Translations under genes and position numbers: made by a program
Notes under the pieces: model-generated
Database searches by the model: none
What the model was told of the DNA's origin: nothing
Seen by the model: only the letters and a program-made list of their open reading frames with translations
Shown here: positions 62,207 through 64,000 of the stretch, piece by piece
How the letters are laid out: each line of letters begins with the position of its first letter
Numbering within the stretch: position 1 is the first letter of the stretch
DNA from: Paenibacillus mendelii
Lineage (GTDB): Bacteria > Bacillota > Bacilli > Paenibacillales > Paenibacillaceae
Direction: 5' to 3'
Assembly (NCBI RefSeq): GCF_024498075.1
Contig: NZ_JANHOF010000002.1
Coordinates: 726,431 to 790,430 of the forward strand
Length of the DNA stretch: 64,000 bases

Positions 62207-63529
62207 TCAAAGAATCCGGTTGTTCAGCAGGACGACCTCGACCAGCGCGCCGCTCTCCGCGCCGCTCGAGCCTGCCGGAATACGGATGAGTCCATCCGCA
62301 TCGGGGATGGAAGCCATCATGCTGGATTTGCCGAAAGCAAGCGGATCCGCGTGAATGATACCGCTATGTACATACAGGCGGGTGCGAACGAAACGTTCGT
62401 GAGGGCTGCCTTTGTCGAAGTCGGCAGCAAGCTTCGCGGTGACCTGCGCTGGCAGTGACGCCTCCGGTTCGCTGCCCTGCAAACGCTGCAGGGCAGGACG
62501 CACGAACAGCTCGAACCCGACGAAGCAAGCGCCCGGATTGCCAGATAAGGCAAACAACAGCTTGCCGTTCATCAGGGCCGCTGATGTCGGGCTCCCCGGC
62601 CGCATGGAAACTTTGTCGAAAAGCAGCTTATTCGCGGGCTCCTCATCAGCCTCCACGCCTGTTTCCGAACGGCCTTCGCGAATTCTGCGAATAATGGCCG
62701 CCATGACATCATAATCGCCGACGGAGACGCCTCCCGTCGTCACGACGACATCTGCCTGCAGCATCGCCTCCTCAAGCGCGGCCGCGACGGCTTCAGGCTC
62801 GTCAGCCAGGCGGCCGAGCTGGATCGGCACGCCGCCGCATTGCTCGATCAGCGCCGCGACCATGGCGCTGTTGCTGTCGCGGATGCAGCCCGGCGCGAGC
62901 GGCGCCTCGACGGGCTGCAGCTCTGCGCCCGTCGCGAGCACCGCGACGCGCGGGCGCGCGTACACCGGCACGTCGGCATAGCCGAACGTGCCGAGCAGCG
63001 CAGCGTGGCCCGGCCGGAGCAGCGTGCCGGGCGCCGCAATCACGCTGCCGCGGCGGAATTCCTCGCCAGGCTGCGCGATGTTCTGGCCGGGCAGGGCGGC
63101 GCGCTTCACCAGCACCGCCGGCAGCCCGGCCTCCAGGGCCTCTGCGGTCTGCTCCAGCATGACGACCGCATCGGCCCCTTCCGGCACTGCCCCGCCGGTC
63201 ATGATGCGGACGGCAGTGCCCGGCTGGACGGTCGCCGAGGCAAGCTTGCCGGCGGCGACCGTGCCGACAACGCGCAGCCTCGCCGGTTCCTTCGGCGAGG
63301 CCTGCGCCGTATCCGCGCTTCGGACGGCATAGCCATCCAATCCGGAGCGCGCGAACGGCGGCCAGTCGCACGTCACCGTCAGCGGCTCCCCAAGCCGCCT
63401 GCCGCAAGCCTGTCCGAGCGGAACCATCTCCACACGTCCAGGCAACGCGGCCTCAAGCACGAGCCGCTGCGCCGCGTCCACTTTAATGGCCCGCCGATTG
63501 AAGCGTGAAGCCCCTTGCAAATCATCCAC
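62207..63529 (-). CDS. moeA: Molybdopterin molybdenumtransferase
   Basis: MoeA inserts molybdenum into adenylated molybdopterin, the last step of molybdenum cofactor synthesis. Motifs: DWPPFARSGLDGYAV, the TGGAVPEGADAVVM segment, TTGGVSVGDYDVM (molybdopterin-binding), and ALSGNPGACFVGFELFVRP. 440 aa. Starts with GTG at 63529, with GGGAGA 9 nt upstream. No other molybdenum-cofactor gene is in the window. The middle part (about 62840-63300) has markedly higher GC than the ends, by eye more than 75% on some lines. Confidence 0.93.
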   Translation of the reverse strand: MDDLQGASRFNRRAIKVDAAQRLVLEAALPGRVEMVPLGQACGRRLGEPLTVTCDWPPFARSGLDGYAVRSADTAQASPKEPARLRVVGTVAAGKLASATVQPGTAVRIMTGGAVPEGADAVVMLEQTAEALEAGLPAVLVKRAALPGQNIAQPGEEFRRGSVIAAPGTLLRPGHAALLGTFGYADVPVYARPRVAVLATGAELQPVEAPLAPGCIRDSNSAMVAALIEQCGGVPIQLGRLADEPEAVAAALEEAMLQADVVVTTGGVSVGDYDVMAAIIRRIREGRSETGVEADEEPANKLLFDKVSMRPGSPTSAALMNGKLLFALSGNPGACFVGFELFVRPALQRLQGSEPEASLPAQVTAKLAADFDKGSPHERFVRTRLYVHSGIIHADPLAFGKSSMMASIPDADGLIRIPAGSSGAESGALVEVVLLNNRIL

Positions 63530-63597
63530 GATCTTTCGTCTCCCTTGCCGGCCTCCGCTAGCGAACCATTCGTCGCGTTCGGCTCCATCTCCGGCTT

Positions 63598-63618
63598 CTG
63601 TTACATATATTGTAACAG
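63598..63618. promoter_or_regulatory. Inverted repeat upstream of moeA
   Basis: CTGTTACA-TATAT-TGTAACAG, a perfect 8-bp dyad with a 5-nt centre, about 69 nt before the moeA start; probably an operator or overlapping promoter. No clear -35 is seen. Confidence 0.5.
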
Positions 63619-63778
63619 ATCGCCATGAACCGCTCCACTACGAAAGGACAGCCTGCCAGGCAAGAATTGCGCCCTATTTCGCACTCATACCTTCACTTGA
63701 GAAGACAATCATCTACAAGCAGGGGTATTCATTACATGATTTCATCTCATGTCATACGGCTCACACCCACATACATAG

Positions 63779-63810
63779 TAAGGCGGCCTCCTCTGCAGGA
63801 GACCGCCTTA
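63779..63810 (-). terminator. Terminator of the gene at the right edge
   Basis: A long stem (63779-63792 with 63797-63810) with one mismatch and a 4-nt loop; it lies 15 nt after the stop of the partial minus-strand gene. Confidence 0.6.
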
Positions 63811-63825
63811 ATTGGCTTTTGCAAT

Positions 63826-64000
63826 TTACGTTCCAATCTTCAAGCCTATGGTAACGATCTCGCAAGGACCGACCGCCAAGGTCGGTTTGCCGCTGTCCTG
63901 TACCAGCGTTGCACCCTGCTGCTCCAGCAGATCGCTCTTGTAGCTTCCCCCGCTCGCCATTGACGAGGTCAGCGCAAGCGCCGACGGCACCGCGTTCATG
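63826..64000 (-). CDS. C-terminal end of an unidentified protein, cut by window edge
   Basis: The last 58 codons of a minus-strand frame that ends at 63826 and continues past the window. The tail reads ...QQGATLVQDSGKPTLAVG then PCEIVTIGLKIGT. The P-EIVTI-L ending resembles the C-terminus of GH38-type alpha-mannosidases and other large glycosidases, but this is only a hint from few residues. A terminator follows it. Confidence 0.5.
   Translation of the reverse strand, partial: MNAVPSALALTSSMASGGSYKSDLLEQQGATLVQDSGKPTLAVGPCEIVTIGLKIGT

Noticed and set aside
62802-63407. 201-aa Arg-rich minus-strand frame inside moeA
   Set aside because: Shifted-frame shadow in the GC-rich middle of moeA; composition is not protein-like.

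Overview
The window looks like chromosome of a spore-forming, moderately GC-rich Bacillota bacterium close to Paenibacillus. The evidence is endospore genes (lytH, yunB, sspI, a ywmB-like gene), strong AGGAGG-type ribosome binding sites, frequent TTG/GTG starts, long rho-independent terminators, and many carbohydrate ABC systems with YesM/YesN, LacI and ROK regulators. I saw no tRNA, rRNA, phage, intact insertion sequence or CRISPR array.

Layout. 1-5.4 kb: end of an ABC exporter, then yutD, lipA, lytH and yunB, an arrangement I recall from the Bacillus subtilis yut/yun region. 5.6-19 kb: a block of same-direction genes for a glycan (GH130-like enzyme, YesN/YesM two-component pair, lipoprotein plus two LplB/LplC-type permeases, SGNH esterase, a 759-aa protein of no recognised family, an aldose-epimerase-like protein). 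It is flanked by a broken UPF0173 hydrolase gene on the left and a decayed fragment on the right. 19.5-20.3 kb: a DoxX membrane protein with a well-placed Crp/Fnr-type box. 20.4-28.8 kb: myo-inositol catabolism, transcribed iolD-E-C-A-G-B and then a LacI-type regulator, with two copies of one operator upstream of iolD. 28.9-30.3 kb: a GNAT remnant and a two-gene CHR (chromate-type) transporter. 30.6-36.9 kb: a ROK repressor and a ugpC-A-E-B-Q cluster for glycerol-3-phosphate or glycerophosphodiester use. 37.3-39.9 kb: a solitary 866-aa STAND-type NTPase with TPR-like repeats. 40-44.3 kb: a polyol/fructose module (HAD phosphatase, polyol dehydrogenase, fructokinase), a second zinc dehydrogenase and an MgtC-like protein. 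44.5-47.6 kb: an rRNA methyltransferase, a KtrA-like protein, sspI and an orphan phnM. 47.7-51.9 kb: LacI regulator, Gfo/Idh/MocA dehydrogenase, ThuA-like protein and a second dehydrogenase, probably one operon for oxidised sugars. 52-55.6 kb: two TM2 genes and two DUF445 genes, each pair in tandem. 55.6-56.4 kb: two adjacent repeat arrays of unknown nature. 56.5-64 kb: prfC, zwf, a ywmB-like gene, two Paenibacillus-type hypotheticals, moeA and the tail of a further gene.

Most interesting: the GC-rich hairpin repeat array with a recent 65-bp duplication after the DUF445 pair, the periodic inverted-repeat array next to it, the class-II-positioned Crp/Fnr box before doxX, the unrecognised 759-aa protein in the glycan locus, the lone STAND NTPase, and the ThuA/dehydrogenase operon with a clear operator. 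All functions are inferred from motifs read by eye; no database search was possible.
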